NCBI GenBank assembly: GCA_005772945.1
Contig: SXIE01000281.1
Coordinates: 1 to 16,588, forward strand
DNA: 16,588 bases
Source: Pseudomonadota bacterium
GTDB taxonomy: Bacteria > Myxococcota > UBA9042 > PHBI01
Reading direction: 5' to 3'
A program made the position numbers and the translations under genes. The notes under the pieces are model-generated. The model saw only the letters and a list, made by a program, of their open reading frames with translations. It did not search any database and was not told the origin of the DNA. Positions 6,719-13,955 of the stretch are shown here, one piece after another; the stretch's first letter is position 1, and the number at the start of each line of letters is the position of its first letter.

Positions 6719-8418
6719 TGCGCTTCTCGGTCGCCACCAAGATCTTTCTTGGCTTCGCGGCTGTCATCATCGCGTTCGGGGCTACGTCGGCCTTCACCCT
6801 GTATCGGATGGGGTCGCTGCGGCGCGCGATGACCGTGCTCTGGAACGACCTCACGCCGATGTCGAATCAGCTGCGCGCGTTCTCGCGGCAACTGAAGTCG
6901 GCCGAGGAGCTGCTCGCGCTGCGGCGTCCCAACGACGCGCAGTGGCTACAGCAGGTCCTGCCGGCGCTCGAGCCGTTCGGCGACGCGCAGGGGTTTCAGT
7001 CGATCGCGGCGCGCCTCGAGACCATCGCGGCCTCGGACGCGGTCAGCGATGCCGAGGAGCGCGACCTTGCGGCGCTGGCGGGCGCGCTGCGGGCGTTCGC
7101 CAGCGGCAAGGAGCTGGCCGAGACGACGCCGCGCGAGGACCTCTCGGAGGCGCCGCTCGATGCGACGCTGGACAACGCGCAGTTCTATGACCACCTCGTC
7201 CGGCGCACGCTGAAGCAGGCGTCGCTCGGAACGCTGCACGCCGACAGCCCCGAGGCGCGGGCCTCGGCGCGCGTGCTCCGGCGCATCAATCGCGAGGTGA
7301 ACGAGGCGATTCGGCAGCTCGCCGGGCCGATTCGTGCGCTCGACCAACGGACCGACGAGGACGAGCGCTCCTCGACGCTGACCGTCGTCATCATCGCCAG
7401 CGGGGCGCTTCTCCTCTCGATCGTCATGTTGGTCGTGGCGCAGCTGACGTTGCGTCCGATCCGCGCGCTCCGCGAGGGCGCGCAGAAGATCGCCGCCGGC
7501 CACTACGATGAGCGGGTCACGGTGTCATCCAAGGACGAGATCGGGCAGCTGGCGGTCGAGTTCAACACGATGGCCGAGCGGCTCGACGCGCGCGACCGGG
7601 CGCTCGCGCAGAAGCAGACCGAGCTCATTCGGGCCGAGCGCCTCGCCGTCATCGGCAAGCTCGCGGCGCAGATCACGCACGAGGTGCGGAACCCGCTGAG
7701 CTCCATCGGCCTCAACGCCGAGATGCTCGAGGACGAGCTCGCGGGGCTGCCCGATCCCGCCGATCGCGACCGCACGCGCGCGAGCCTGCAGGCCATCTCC
7801 GCCGAGGTCGCGCGCTTGAAGGCCATCACCGAAGAGTACCTGCAATACGCGCGGCTCCCGCGGCCCGAGCTCGTGTCGGTCGACGTCGGTGCTTTGCTCG
7901 AGCAGTTCCTGTCGTTCCTCGCGCGCGAGGTGGAGGAGGCCAGAGTCACGCTGCGCGTCGAGGGCGTCATCCCGCACGCCGCCGGGGGCCCAGCGCCGAT
8001 CACCGCGGATCCGGCGCAGCTCCGCCAGGCCATCCTGAACGTCGCGCGCAACGCGCTCGAGGCGCTCAGGACAGTGCCCGAGCCGCGCACGCTGACCGTC
8101 GCGCTCGCGCCGCGGTTTGCGCCCGGTGGCGCGCCCGATGGTGTCATCCTTCGCATCGAGGACTCGGGGCCCGGCATCGACGCGGCCGTCAAGGACCGCC
8201 TCTTCGAACCGTTCGTGACCGGCAAGCCGCATGGCACGGGGCTCGGGCTCGCGCTGGTCAAGGAGATCGTGCAGGAGCACGGTGGGCGCGTGTCGGCGTC
8301 GAGCCCCGTGCGCGATGGACGCGGGACCGCCGTCATCCTCGAGCTGCCACAGGCCCCGACGCCCGTCCTTCGCGGGTCCGCGACCGCGGCGCCCGCCAAC
8401 GAAGCGCCAGCGTCCTAG
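6718..8418 (+). CDS. Membrane sensor histidine kinase (HAMP-HisKA-HATPase)
   Basis: The start ATG overlaps the gcvPB stop as TGATG, giving 566 residues; upstream open frame belongs to an overlapping shadow. Transmembrane helix 1 is at about 8-28, a periplasmic sensing region at about 29-218 is mostly helical and unrecognised, and helix 2 is at about 220-245. A HAMP linker follows (about 247-300), then the HisKA phosphoacceptor His321 in HEVRNPLSSI. The ATP-binding domain shows the N-box NVARNALEAL (Asn445), G1 DSGPGI (Asp482) and G2 GTGLGL (506-511). All catalytic motifs are intact. The H-box form resembles NtrB/ZraS-type kinases that often pair with sigma54 activators, but no response regulator is adjacent, so it is an orphan here. 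Coupling to gcvPB suggests cotranscription, not necessarily shared function. Confidence 0.93.
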   Translation: MRFSVATKIFLGFAAVIIAFGATSAFTLYRMGSLRRAMTVLWNDLTPMSNQLRAFSRQLKSAEELLALRRPNDAQWLQQVLPALEPFGDAQGFQSIAARLETIAASDAVSDAEERDLAALAGALRAFASGKELAETTPREDLSEAPLDATLDNAQFYDHLVRRTLKQASLGTLHADSPEARASARVLRRINREVNEAIRQLAGPIRALDQRTDEDERSSTLTVVIIASGALLLSIVMLVVAQLTLRPIRALREGAQKIAAGHYDERVTVSSKDEIGQLAVEFNTMAERLDARDRALAQKQTELIRAERLAVIGKLAAQITHEVRNPLSSIGLNAEMLEDELAGLPDPADRDRTRASLQAISAEVARLKAITEEYLQYARLPRPELVSVDVGALLEQFLSFLAREVEEARVTLRVEGVIPHAAGGPAPITADPAQLRQAILNVARNALEALRTVPEPRTLTVALAPRFAPGGAPDGVILRIEDSGPGIDAAVKDRLFEPFVTGKPHGTGLGLALVKEIVQEHGGRVSASSPVRDGRGTAVILELPQAPTPVLRGSATAAPANEAPAS

Positions 8419-8424
8419 TCTGCC

Positions 8425-8439
8425 CGCGAGGCCCTCGCG
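8425..8439. other. Short hairpin-forming inverted repeat after the kinase gene
   Basis: CGCGAG (8425-8430) and CTCGCG (8434-8439) are perfect arms around a 3-base loop, 7 bases after the kinase stop. No T-tract follows, so it could at most be a weak or factor-assisted terminator. The remaining gap to 8523 holds GGAG at 8509-8512 and no convincing promoter. Confidence 0.3.
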
Positions 8440-8523
8440 AGCGAAATTCGGTCGCGCGCACGAAGCCCGCTCGCAGCCCGCCCGCAAAAGAGATATGTTC
8501 CGAGCCGCGGAGCCAAAGCACCG

Positions 8524-9243
8524 ATGCACTTCTCGGTCATGACCTACAACATCAAGCTCGGGATGGAGAGCGACCTCAAAACGGTCGCCGACATCATGGG
8601 CGAGGCCGACATCGTCGCGGTCCAAGAGATCGCCGTCGATTGGTTTCAGGGCGACCCGGGTAACCAGCCGCAGCTACTCTCGCGCGCGAGCGGTCTCGGA
8701 CACTTTCGCTTTGCGTCTGTGCTCACCTACTCGTCCGACGTCGAGCCGTTTGTCGCGCGCTCGGCGCCGACCGCCGACGACCGCCCCGGATTTGGCCTCG
8801 GCCTCTTCTCGCGCTTCCCGCTAGGTCCCTGGACGCGACACCGGCTGCCGAAGAAGAAGGACGAGCAGCGCTGCATCCTCTCGGGCACCGTCGTCACCCC
8901 CAAGGGGCCCATCAGCGTGCTCGTCACGCACCTCGGGGCCCACCCGATCGACCGCAACGCGCAGATCCCCGCGCTGCTCCGGCACGCACAAACACAGGCC
9001 GTGCCGCTCATCGCGCTCGGCGACTTCAACGCCTCCGTCGACGAAGAGACGATGCGCCAGCTGTCGCCGTACCTGCGCAACGCCGCCGGCGACGACCCCC
9101 ACCCGACCTACCCCGCGCACAACCCGACCGACGCCATCGATCACATCTATGTGACCAAGGAAGTCGAGATCCTCGGGCCCGCGATGCCGCTTCCGCTCAT
9201 GGGCAGCACGCACCTGCCGGTCATCGCGAAGCTCTCGATTTGA
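8524..9243 (+). CDS. Endonuclease/exonuclease/phosphatase-fold family protein
   Basis: The 239-residue protein shows the metal-dependent EEP fold motifs in order: MTYNIK (Asn9), VAVQEI (metal Glu35), LVTHLGAH (136), the catalytic GDFNA (Asp167, Asn169), AIDHIYV (Asp206) and the final STHLPV (His230). The last motif is normally SDHxP; here the Asp is Thr229. The catalytic His and its Asp partner remain. Family members cleave phosphodiester bonds in nucleic acids, sphingomyelin or inositol lipids; the substrate cannot be told. There is no signal peptide, so it is probably cytoplasmic. GGAG at 8509-8512 lies 11 bases before the ATG. Its stop overlaps the TTG start of the metallophosphoesterase, suggesting an operon of two hydrolases and a CBM9-like protein. 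Confidence 0.88.
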   Translation: MHFSVMTYNIKLGMESDLKTVADIMGEADIVAVQEIAVDWFQGDPGNQPQLLSRASGLGHFRFASVLTYSSDVEPFVARSAPTADDRPGFGLGLFSRFPLGPWTRHRLPKKKDEQRCILSGTVVTPKGPISVLVTHLGAHPIDRNAQIPALLRHAQTQAVPLIALGDFNASVDEETMRQLSPYLRNAAGDDPHPTYPAHNPTDAIDHIYVTKEVEILGPAMPLPLMGSTHLPVIAKLSI

Positions 9244-10676
9244 TTGGCAAAACCGTCCACCCGTCGTCGGCCCTCGCGCTGGCGTTTGGGCTCGTCGCGT
9301 GCGGCGATTCAGCCGCTGCGCCCGACGCCCAGGCCGCCGACACGCAAACCGCCGAGGTTGCTCAGGAGGTCGTGGGCTCGGAGGCGACCGCGCCGCTCGA
9401 CGCGTGTCCGGCGTGCCTCGACAACGCCGATTGCGAAGGCGCGCTGTGCATCCAGGCCGGCCTGGAGTCCTATTGCGCTCCCATCTGCATGCGGCCCGGC
9501 GAGCGCGACAGCTGCGACGTGGGCCGCGTGTGCACGCTCACGGCGACTTACGCCGGCGGCCAAGCGACGGTGTGTCTGCCTACCACGGGGCCCTGCGCGG
9601 CGGCGCCCGTGACCACTCCGCCCGGCGAGGACACCTGCGGCACGCTGGTCGGTCCCGACGTCACCGCCAAGTGCTACGCCTGTCGCGTCGCCGACCAGCC
9701 CTGCCAGGCCAACGGCTGCTTCGGCGGCTGGTGGTGCAACACCTCATCGGACCACTGCCAGGCGCCGCCCTCCAGCTGCGCCGGCGACGTGACGTTCACG
9801 GGCGGGGCGCCGGTCGCGGGAACCATCGACGCGAACGGCGGCAAGCTCTCGCGCCTCTACTTCGCCGTCGTCGGCGACACGCGCCCCTCGCTCATCGACG
9901 ACACGGCCGGGTACCCGACCAACATCATCACCGCGATCTACGAGGACCTCGAGCACCTCGTCCCGCGACCACCCTTTGCGGTTGCCACCGGCGACTACAT
10001 CTTCGCGAAGAAGTTCGGCCCCGAGGCGGCGCCCCAATTCGACCTCTATCTCGGCGCACGCGCGCGCTTCTCGGGCGCCTTCTTTCCGGCGTTCGGCAAC
10101 CACGAGTGCAGCGGCTACACCCGCTCGAATTGCGGCGAAGGCCTGGCTGACGGCACGCCCACGAACTACAAGCAGTACCTCGCCAAGATGCTGACACCCA
10201 TCGGAAAAACGCTGACCTACTACACGGTCCGCGTCGACTCCGATGCGAGCGTTGCCCCCGCCGACGCCTGGTCCGCCAAGCTCGTCTTCGTGGCCCCGAA
10301 CGCGTGGACGACGGCGCAGGCCGAGTGGCTCGAGGCCGAGCTGGCCAAGGAGACGACCTACACCTTCATTGTGAGGCACGAGCCGCGCAAAGCCGACACA
10401 GCGCCCGGCACGACGCCCTCGGAAGAGATCATGGCGCGCCACCCACTGACCCTCGCGATCACGGGACATTCGCATACTTACGGGCGATCGGGGCAACGCG
10501 AGGTCATCGTCGGCAACGGCGGCGCGCCGTCCACCGGCAGCAAAAACTACGGCTTCGCGATCATCAGCCAGCAGCCCGATCGAACGCTTCACATCGATAT
10601 GATCGACTTCACGACGGGCGTCGCCGATCCGGGCTTCCACTTCCGCCTGAACCCCGACGGGACCAACGCGCCGTGA
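9240..10676 (+). CDS. Cysteine-rich lipoprotein with calcineurin-like metallophosphoesterase domain
   Basis: Starting at the TTG at 9240, which overlaps the previous stop, the 478-residue protein begins with a lipoprotein signal ending in LVAC (Cys21); no ATG gives this signal, which supports the TTG. Residues 56-180 hold 18 cysteines in spaced clusters (CPACLDNADC type), a pattern common in surface lipoproteins of Myxococcota-like bacteria. Residues about 205-455 form the metallophosphoesterase: VVGDTRP (Asp213), ATGDYIF (Asp252), GNHE (287-289), VRHEP (His380) and TGHSHTYG (His410, His412). The first motif has Arg where many relatives have His, a known variant. It probably acts at the cell envelope on phosphomono- or diesters. 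Disulfides would suit an exported location. Confidence 0.9.
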   Translation: MIGKTVHPSSALALAFGLVACGDSAAAPDAQAADTQTAEVAQEVVGSEATAPLDACPACLDNADCEGALCIQAGLESYCAPICMRPGERDSCDVGRVCTLTATYAGGQATVCLPTTGPCAAAPVTTPPGEDTCGTLVGPDVTAKCYACRVADQPCQANGCFGGWWCNTSSDHCQAPPSSCAGDVTFTGGAPVAGTIDANGGKLSRLYFAVVGDTRPSLIDDTAGYPTNIITAIYEDLEHLVPRPPFAVATGDYIFAKKFGPEAAPQFDLYLGARARFSGAFFPAFGNHECSGYTRSNCGEGLADGTPTNYKQYLAKMLTPIGKTLTYYTVRVDSDASVAPADAWSAKLVFVAPNAWTTAQAEWLEAELAKETTYTFIVRHEPRKADTAPGTTPSEEIMARHPLTLAITGHSHTYGRSGQREVIVGNGGAPSTGSKNYGFAIISQQPDRTLHIDMIDFTTGVADPGFHFRLNPDGTNAP

Positions 10677-11296
10677 GCGCGGCGTGGGCCCTCGCATGGG
10701 CTTGGTGGGCGCTCGAGCGGGCGAGCGAGCTGCCTGGGGCGCCTGCGCCGATCTACCTCCAGGTGCCCCACGTGCATGAGGCCTTTCATCCCGAGGGCAA
10801 GGCCGACGAGCCGTTTTGGACCCGGCGCGCGGCGCGCACGGGGGCGTTCGTCGATGTCAGCGGTCGACCCGCGCGACCCTTTGCGGAGGCGCACTTCGCG
10901 TGGGACGCAACGGGCCTGAGGGTCGCACTCTATGCGGCCGACAGCGATATCACCACGGGCGATGTCTTCCGCCTGTCGCTGGCGACCCTTGCAGCGGGAA
11001 GCAAGGAAGCCACGGTCGCCCTCACTCCGACCGCGACGCGCGGTTTCGGCGCCGGGAAGGTCGGGGTGGACCTCGACGGGACCTGGAACGACCCGAGCGA
11101 CGACGACGAGGAATGGGTCGTCGAGGTAGCCATTCCGTGGGCCGCGCTGGGATCTGAGCGGGCCGCTGAGGGGACCTCGGTTCAGGTCTCGCTCGAGCGC
11201 GACGATGCGACCTCTGGGCGTGCCGGCGTGACCATCTCGCACTGGGGGACCCGGCGCGCCCGCGGCATGCTGGTTCTCGCGCCCGCGCTCAAGTAG
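10673..11296 (+). CDS. CBM9-like carbohydrate-binding-family protein
   Basis: The GTG at 10673 overlaps the metallophosphoesterase stop as GTGA and gives 207 residues. The body resembles the CBM9-like fold: DEPFWTRRAARTG near residue 46, HFAWDATGLRVALYAADSDI in the middle, then an acidic turn and VVEVAIPWAAL. CBM9-like domains bind sugars or occur as envelope proteins of unknown ligand. The N-terminus (AAWALAWAWWAL) is a short hydrophobic stretch without basic residues, a weak signal peptide or anchor at best, so location is uncertain. Its 3' end overlaps the convergent minus-strand gene by 8 bases with no visible terminator. Overlap with the two preceding genes implies cotranscription and perhaps a shared envelope role. 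Confidence 0.72.
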   Translation: MSAAWALAWAWWALERASELPGAPAPIYLQVPHVHEAFHPEGKADEPFWTRRAARTGAFVDVSGRPARPFAEAHFAWDATGLRVALYAADSDITTGDVFRLSLATLAAGSKEATVALTPTATRGFGAGKVGVDLDGTWNDPSDDDEEWVVEVAIPWAALGSERAAEGTSVQVSLERDDATSGRAGVTISHWGTRRARGMLVLAPALK

Positions 11297-11909
11297 TCGC
11301 GCTGCCCTCGTCGACCGAGTCCTCGGGGGCCTGGTCCACGTCGAGCTCGAAGCGCCCGGTTGGCGGCCGCCCGACCCAACGGCGGAGGTGCGCGATGACC
11401 TGCGCCTGGGTCGCCGCGTCGTCCGGCAGCGGCACGAGGATCCCCTCGAGCGGATCGAGCGGTGAGAGGCGCGCCCGCGTCATGAGCTCGACGCGCGGCA
11501 GCCCGACGTTGAACACCTCGAGGCGCCGAAAGGTGCGTAGATCATGGCTGCGCGGGGTCCCGAGCTGGCGCACGACCAGGCTCGTGCCGTCGAGCGCCAC
11601 CTCGGTCGGAAAGAAGAACGGCAGCGCGAGAAACGTGAGCCCGAGAAACACCACGCCCGCAAAGAACACGTTCGCCAAGAGATACGCCGCGACCGCCGTC
11701 CCGCCCACGACGCCCCCGACCGCAATGGCGAGACGTGCGCGATGGCGCTTGGCGGGCCAGATCCGATAGCGCAAGACGCCGCCCGGTCCGCCCGAGAACT
11801 TGGCCGCGACGTTGCCGCGCAGCCGTCCCTCAGCCGCGTCGTCACCACGGGCGGTCGCGGGCCGGGCGGCGGTCGCCGCCTCGCCTCGGGACTCGTTCTT
11901 GCCGGCCAT
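11289..11909 (-). CDS. Small membrane protein with two helices and possible PH-like tail
   Basis: The product is 206 residues from the ATG at 11909 (minus strand). Residues 1-55 are polar and Ala/Arg/Gly-rich. Residues about 59-100 contain two closely spaced transmembrane helices ending in LALPFFF. Residues about 101-180 are a soluble beta-rich segment (DGTSLVVRQLGTPRSHDL, then RRLEVFNVGLPRVELMT) ending in a helix (AQVIAHLRRWVG); this layout resembles bacterial PH-like YdbS/YdbT proteins but the match is by eye only. The last 20 residues are acidic. The frame is open further upstream to 12125, but that would overlap the divergent oppA gene. It is divergent from oppA and convergent with the CBM9-like gene. 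Function unknown. Confidence 0.7.
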   Translation of the reverse strand: MAGKNESRGEAATAARPATARGDDAAEGRLRGNVAAKFSGGPGGVLRYRIWPAKRHRARLAIAVGGVVGGTAVAAYLLANVFFAGVVFLGLTFLALPFFFPTEVALDGTSLVVRQLGTPRSHDLRTFRRLEVFNVGLPRVELMTRARLSPLDPLEGILVPLPDDAATQAQVIAHLRRWVGRPPTGRFELDVDQAPEDSVDEGSATT

Positions 11910-11912
11910 GGC

Positions 11913-11934
11913 GGCGAGCCTACTCGCCTTGACA
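11913..11934. promoter_or_regulatory. Inverted repeat abutting a perfect -35 box in the divergent gap upstream of opp
   Basis: GGCGAG (11913-11918) and CTCGCC (11923-11928) form perfect arms around CCTA, and TTGACA (11929-11934) follows directly on the + strand. The bases 17 away (GAAACC, 11952-11957) are a poor -10, so the promoter is only tentative. The repeat would suit an operator controlling opp and, on the other strand, the leader of the small membrane protein gene. Confidence 0.35.
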
Positions 11935-11967
11935 CCGACAGGCAAACCTTCGAAACCAAGGGCTGTC

Positions 11968-13953
11968 ATGGGCCACCTCACGGGACGAACACAGACGCTG
12001 CGGCTCGGGCCCGGTCGCGGTGCGTGCGTCGGGGTGACCGCGCGCGTGATGCTCTGCGCGAGCCTGGGCGCCGCCGCGTCGGCCTGCGGCTGTCCCGACG
12101 CGCGCGAGCTGCCGCCCTCACCCAAGCTCGTCCGCCCGAGCCCCGAGCGCGTCGCCGAGCTCGCCGCTCAGCACGGCGTGATCCCTCCGCGCGATAGTTT
12201 GCACACCAATGATCGGGTCGAGACCCGCATCACCAAAGGCCCCGCGGCCTTCACGAACGCCGCCCAGTTCGACGGATTCCAGCGCGAATGTGACGCGCTC
12301 GAGCCGCGCGAGGTCCCGCAGCCCGGACTCGCACCCGGCAAGGACGAGAGCGCCCTCGGCCAGATCTACCGCGGCCAGCGCCCTCCCCCGCCGCTTCCGC
12401 CGCTCGCCGGCGACAACATCCTGCGGGTGGCCGAGACCAACCCCGAGTTCATCGACCCGAACAAGGTCGCCGAGCAGGCGGGCTCCGCGATCGTCGCGAA
12501 CCTCTTCGACACGCTCTACGCCCTCTCCCCCGGCAACGCCCCGCCCGTTCCCAGCGCCGCCGAGCGCACCGACGTCAGCCCCGACGGCAAGACCCTCACG
12601 TTTCATCTGCGCCCCGGCATGCGCTGGAGCGACGGCCACGCGGTGACCGCCGAGGACTTCCGCTACTCGTGGCTGCGCGCGTTGGATCCCGCGACCGGCA
12701 GCCGCAACGCCCAGCTCCTCTGGACCATCGTCGGTGCCAAGGCCTACAACACCGGGACCGCCAAGACCGCGGACGGCGTACAGATCCACGCGCCCGACGC
12801 GCTCACCCTCCAGGTGGTCCTCGTCGCCCCTACCCCGTTCTTTTTCGACGTCACGACCTACCCCTCATTCGCCCCCGTCCCGCGCGCGCTCGTCGAGCGC
12901 TGGGGCAGCGAATGGACCCGCCCCGAGCACCTCGTCAGCAACGGCGCCTTCACCCTCACCCACTGGGCCGAGCGCGACCGCTTCGAGCTGAAGAAGAACC
13001 CGCGCTTCTGGGACGCCGCGAACGTGGCCCTCGACGGGATGGTCATCTACCACTCGGACGACGAGCGGAAGAACGAGCTCCTCTACGCGAGCGGCCAAAT
13101 CCACATCGCGCGCCCCATCTCTCCGGACTCCATGCGCACGTGGATCGCCGAAGGTCGCTCCGACCTCCGCATCGATGCCAACATGTGCATCTATTACTAC
13201 GTCGTCCGCACCGACCGACCGCCGTTCGATGACGTGGACGTTCGCCGCGCGCTCGATCTCGCGCTCGACAAGGAACGCGTCACGGGCCACATTCTAGGCG
13301 GGTTTCAGAAGGTCGCCACCACGCTTGTGCCCGAGATCGCCACGCCGATCTCAGGCTACCTGCCGCCCCCTGGACCCGGCTACGACCGCGCCGAAGCCGA
13401 GCGCCTTCTGACCGGCGCCGGCTACCCCAACGGCCAGGGACTCGGCAAGGTCGACCTCCTCTACAACAGCTACGAGGTCCACGCGCGCATCGCGCAATTC
13501 CTCGCCGACAACTGGAAAACCGCGCTCGGCCTCGAGTTCACCAGCTCCAAGATGGAATGGAAATCACTCCTGAAACGCCAAAACGCAGGCGATTTCCACA
13601 TCGCGCGCGCCGGTTGGTGCGCCGACTATCCGGACGCGATGGCGTTCCTCGAGGTCTTCCAATCAGACTCCGAGAACAACTACCCGGCCTACAGGAACCC
13701 CGCCTACGACGCGCTCCTCGAGCGCGCGCGCCTCGAGCCCGATCGCCGCCAGCGCAATGTCTTCCTGTGCGCCGCCGAGAAGGGCCTCATGCGCGATATG
13801 CCGGTCATCCCCATCTACCAATACACGCGCGCCGCCCTCATCCGCCCCGAGGTCCGTGGCTATCTGCCGCAGTACCAGGACCATCACCTCGCGCGCTGGA
13901 TCTCGCTCGCCCCGACGACCGCGTCCCCCCCAACAGCGCCCGGAGCCCCGTAG
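11968..13953 (+). CDS. oppA: Oligopeptide/dipeptide ABC transporter substrate-binding lipoprotein, extended N-terminus
   Basis: This family-5 solute-binding protein captures peptides for the OppBC permease encoded next. With ATG 11968 (AAGGG at 11958-11962) it has 661 residues and a long 40-residue signal ending at AASAC (Cys40). A GTG at 12034 would give a neater signal starting MTARVMLCASLG; both starts are possible, and the tentative promoter favours 12034. Residues about 41-148 are an extra proline-rich region ending in GQRPPPPLPPLAG. The binding domain runs from about 150: NILRVAETNPEFIDPNK, DVSPDGKTLTFHLRPGMRW, NGAFTLTHW, FDDVDVRRALDLALDKERV, ARAGWCADYPDAMAFLEVF and YDALLERAR. Classical OppA proteins are about 540 residues. 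Two bases separate its stop from oppB. Substrate specificity cannot be read from sequence. Confidence 0.92.
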   Translation: MGHLTGRTQTLRLGPGRGACVGVTARVMLCASLGAAASACGCPDARELPPSPKLVRPSPERVAELAAQHGVIPPRDSLHTNDRVETRITKGPAAFTNAAQFDGFQRECDALEPREVPQPGLAPGKDESALGQIYRGQRPPPPLPPLAGDNILRVAETNPEFIDPNKVAEQAGSAIVANLFDTLYALSPGNAPPVPSAAERTDVSPDGKTLTFHLRPGMRWSDGHAVTAEDFRYSWLRALDPATGSRNAQLLWTIVGAKAYNTGTAKTADGVQIHAPDALTLQVVLVAPTPFFFDVTTYPSFAPVPRALVERWGSEWTRPEHLVSNGAFTLTHWAERDRFELKKNPRFWDAANVALDGMVIYHSDDERKNELLYASGQIHIARPISPDSMRTWIAEGRSDLRIDANMCIYYYVVRTDRPPFDDVDVRRALDLALDKERVTGHILGGFQKVATTLVPEIATPISGYLPPPGPGYDRAEAERLLTGAGYPNGQGLGKVDLLYNSYEVHARIAQFLADNWKTALGLEFTSSKMEWKSLLKRQNAGDFHIARAGWCADYPDAMAFLEVFQSDSENNYPAYRNPAYDALLERARLEPDRRQRNVFLCAAEKGLMRDMPVIPIYQYTRAALIRPEVRGYLPQYQDHHLARWISLAPTTASPPTAPGAP

Positions 13954-13955
13954 CC

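Noticed and set aside
11909..12125. Longer N-terminus for the minus-strand membrane protein
   Set aside because: The extra 72 residues would overlap the oppA start and signal region and are low-complexity; ATG 11909 leaves a usable divergent gap.
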